A DNA stretch of 64,000 nucleotides, taken from NCBI RefSeq assembly GCF_021165755.1, contig NZ_CP088936.1, forward strand, positions 372,001-436,000, in the 5' to 3' direction. The DNA is from Borrelia sp. RT5S (lineage in GTDB: Bacteria > Spirochaetota > Spirochaetia > Borreliales > Borreliaceae). This document shows, piece by piece, positions 63,667 to 64,000 of the stretch (position 1 is the stretch's first letter; every line of letters starts with the position of its first letter). The notes beneath the pieces were generated by a model. It was not told the origin of the DNA and searched no databases. It was given only the letters and a program-made list of their open reading frames with translations. The translations under genes and the position numbers were made by a program.

Positions 63667-64000
63667 TTGAATATTAAGGAAGGGAATACTGAGGATTGTT
63701 TTTCGCATGTTAGCGCTCTTGATGTGGGTGCTAGTAGGGTGTACATACTAGGAACGGCGCATGTATCAAGGAAAAGTTCACAAGACACAGCTACTCTGAT
63801 TGAAAAGTTAAAGCCGTCATTTGTTGCTGTTGAACTTGATGAAGCGCGCTATAACGCAATTTTGGACACGGATGAGCATAGAAAATGGCAAAATCTGGAT
63901 ATATATAAGGCAATAAAGCAAGGAAAAGCATTTTTATTAATAGTTCAAATAATCTTAAGTAATTTCCAAAAAAAGTTAGCAAAGGAACAAGGGATTAGTC
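63667..64000 (+). CDS. TraB/pheromone-shutdown family protein, partial
   Basis: The N-terminal 111 codons of a gene running off the window, starting at a TTG with AAGGA six bases upstream. It shows the family's opening motif LGTAHVSRKS near residue 29 and VAVELDEARYNAI near 53, as in TraB-domain proteins (PrgY, TIKI-like). These are predicted metalloprotease-like proteins that process or block peptide signals; the role in spirochaetes is unknown. It lies 22 bp after cheB. Confidence 0.8.
   Translation, partial: MNIKEGNTEDCFSHVSALDVGASRVYILGTAHVSRKSSQDTATLIEKLKPSFVAVELDEARYNAILDTDEHRKWQNLDIYKAIKQGKAFLLIVQIILSNFQKKLAKEQGIS

Noticed and set aside
1-64000. CRISPR array, insertion sequence, prophage or plasmid-type genes
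   Set aside because: No regularly spaced repeats, transposase, integrase or partition genes were seen; the gene order is that of the conserved chromosome.

Overview
The window is AT-rich chromosomal DNA from a Borrelia spirochaete. Gene order matches, from memory, the stretch around loci BB0353 to BB0416 of B. burgdorferi B31: ctpA/lgt, pdeA, gpsA, the tyrS-glyS-gltX tRNA-synthetase block, pdeB-pfs-metK-luxS, the bmp lipoprotein locus, the rpoBC/ribosomal operon, proS, manA-fruA, nucA and cheR-cheB. The bmp locus departs from the Lyme group: bmpB is absent and a broken bmp fragment lies between bmpC and bmpD. That, and no methylglyoxal synthase gene where I recall it in B31, suggests a relapsing-fever-group species; this placement is inference. 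I see no prophage, insertion sequence, CRISPR array or plasmid-type gene.

Layout. 1-4558 (minus): two membrane-protein genes, the CarD-type regulator ltpA, a TagA-like orphan, rsmE and ctpA, probably one operon led by ctpA. 4620-9198 (plus): a membrane protein, a MinD-like ATPase, lgt and the c-di-GMP phosphodiesterase pdeA. 9274-11632: the LA7 lipoprotein, an M18 aminopeptidase and an EIIB-like protein lacking its phospho-cysteine. 11639-19863 (minus): gpsA, a ClpA-like unfoldase with a degenerate second AAA+ module, three tRNA synthetases and a membrane protein. 19993-23510 (plus): pdeB, pfs, metK and luxS, linking second-messenger turnover to the activated methyl cycle. 23540-27551 (minus): a beta-barrel-like protein, a HIT hydrolase, MgtE and a glycosidase annotated as trehalase. 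27786-31574 (minus): bmpA, bmpC, a bmp remnant and bmpD, BMP-family (purine-nucleoside-binding type) surface lipoproteins.

31632-43481 (minus) is the information-processing cluster: tRNA-Thr, rpmG, tRNA-Trp, secE, nusG, rplK, rplA, rplJ, rplL, rpoB, rpoC, rpsL, rpsG, closed by a terminator that overlaps the rpsG stop. 43567-47487 encodes four exported proteins (signal-peptide, TPR-like lipoprotein, SH3-like lipoprotein, ankyrin). 47484-52535 holds a large conserved soluble protein, a dicarboxylate/glutamate symporter, an archaeal-type prolyl-tRNA synthetase and an exported protein. 52536-54310 has an AT-rich palindrome, a doubtful small ORF and a tandem pair of small outer-membrane-type proteins that carry low-complexity inserts.

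54360-57343 (minus) is fruA-manA sugar uptake and isomerisation. 57533-59819 (plus) is a tightly overlapping trio: barrel-like protein, membrane-tethered nuclease and membrane protein. 59828-61440 (minus) has a dolichol/diacylglycerol-kinase-like membrane protein and a lipoprotein that joins a cyclophilin to an FKBP. 61588 to the end (plus) has cheR, a cheB whose receiver domain lacks the phospho-acceptor aspartate, and the start of a TraB-family gene.

The window is mostly conserved core genome. I found no convincing new multi-gene system. The observations most worth following are proteins whose folds are kept while key catalytic residues are gone (ClpA D2, PdeB HD-GYP, CheB receiver, EIIB-like), the two-family PPIase lipoprotein, the paralogous porin-like pair with inserts, a 14-bp tandem repeat inside a membrane-protein gene, and decay in the bmp locus.
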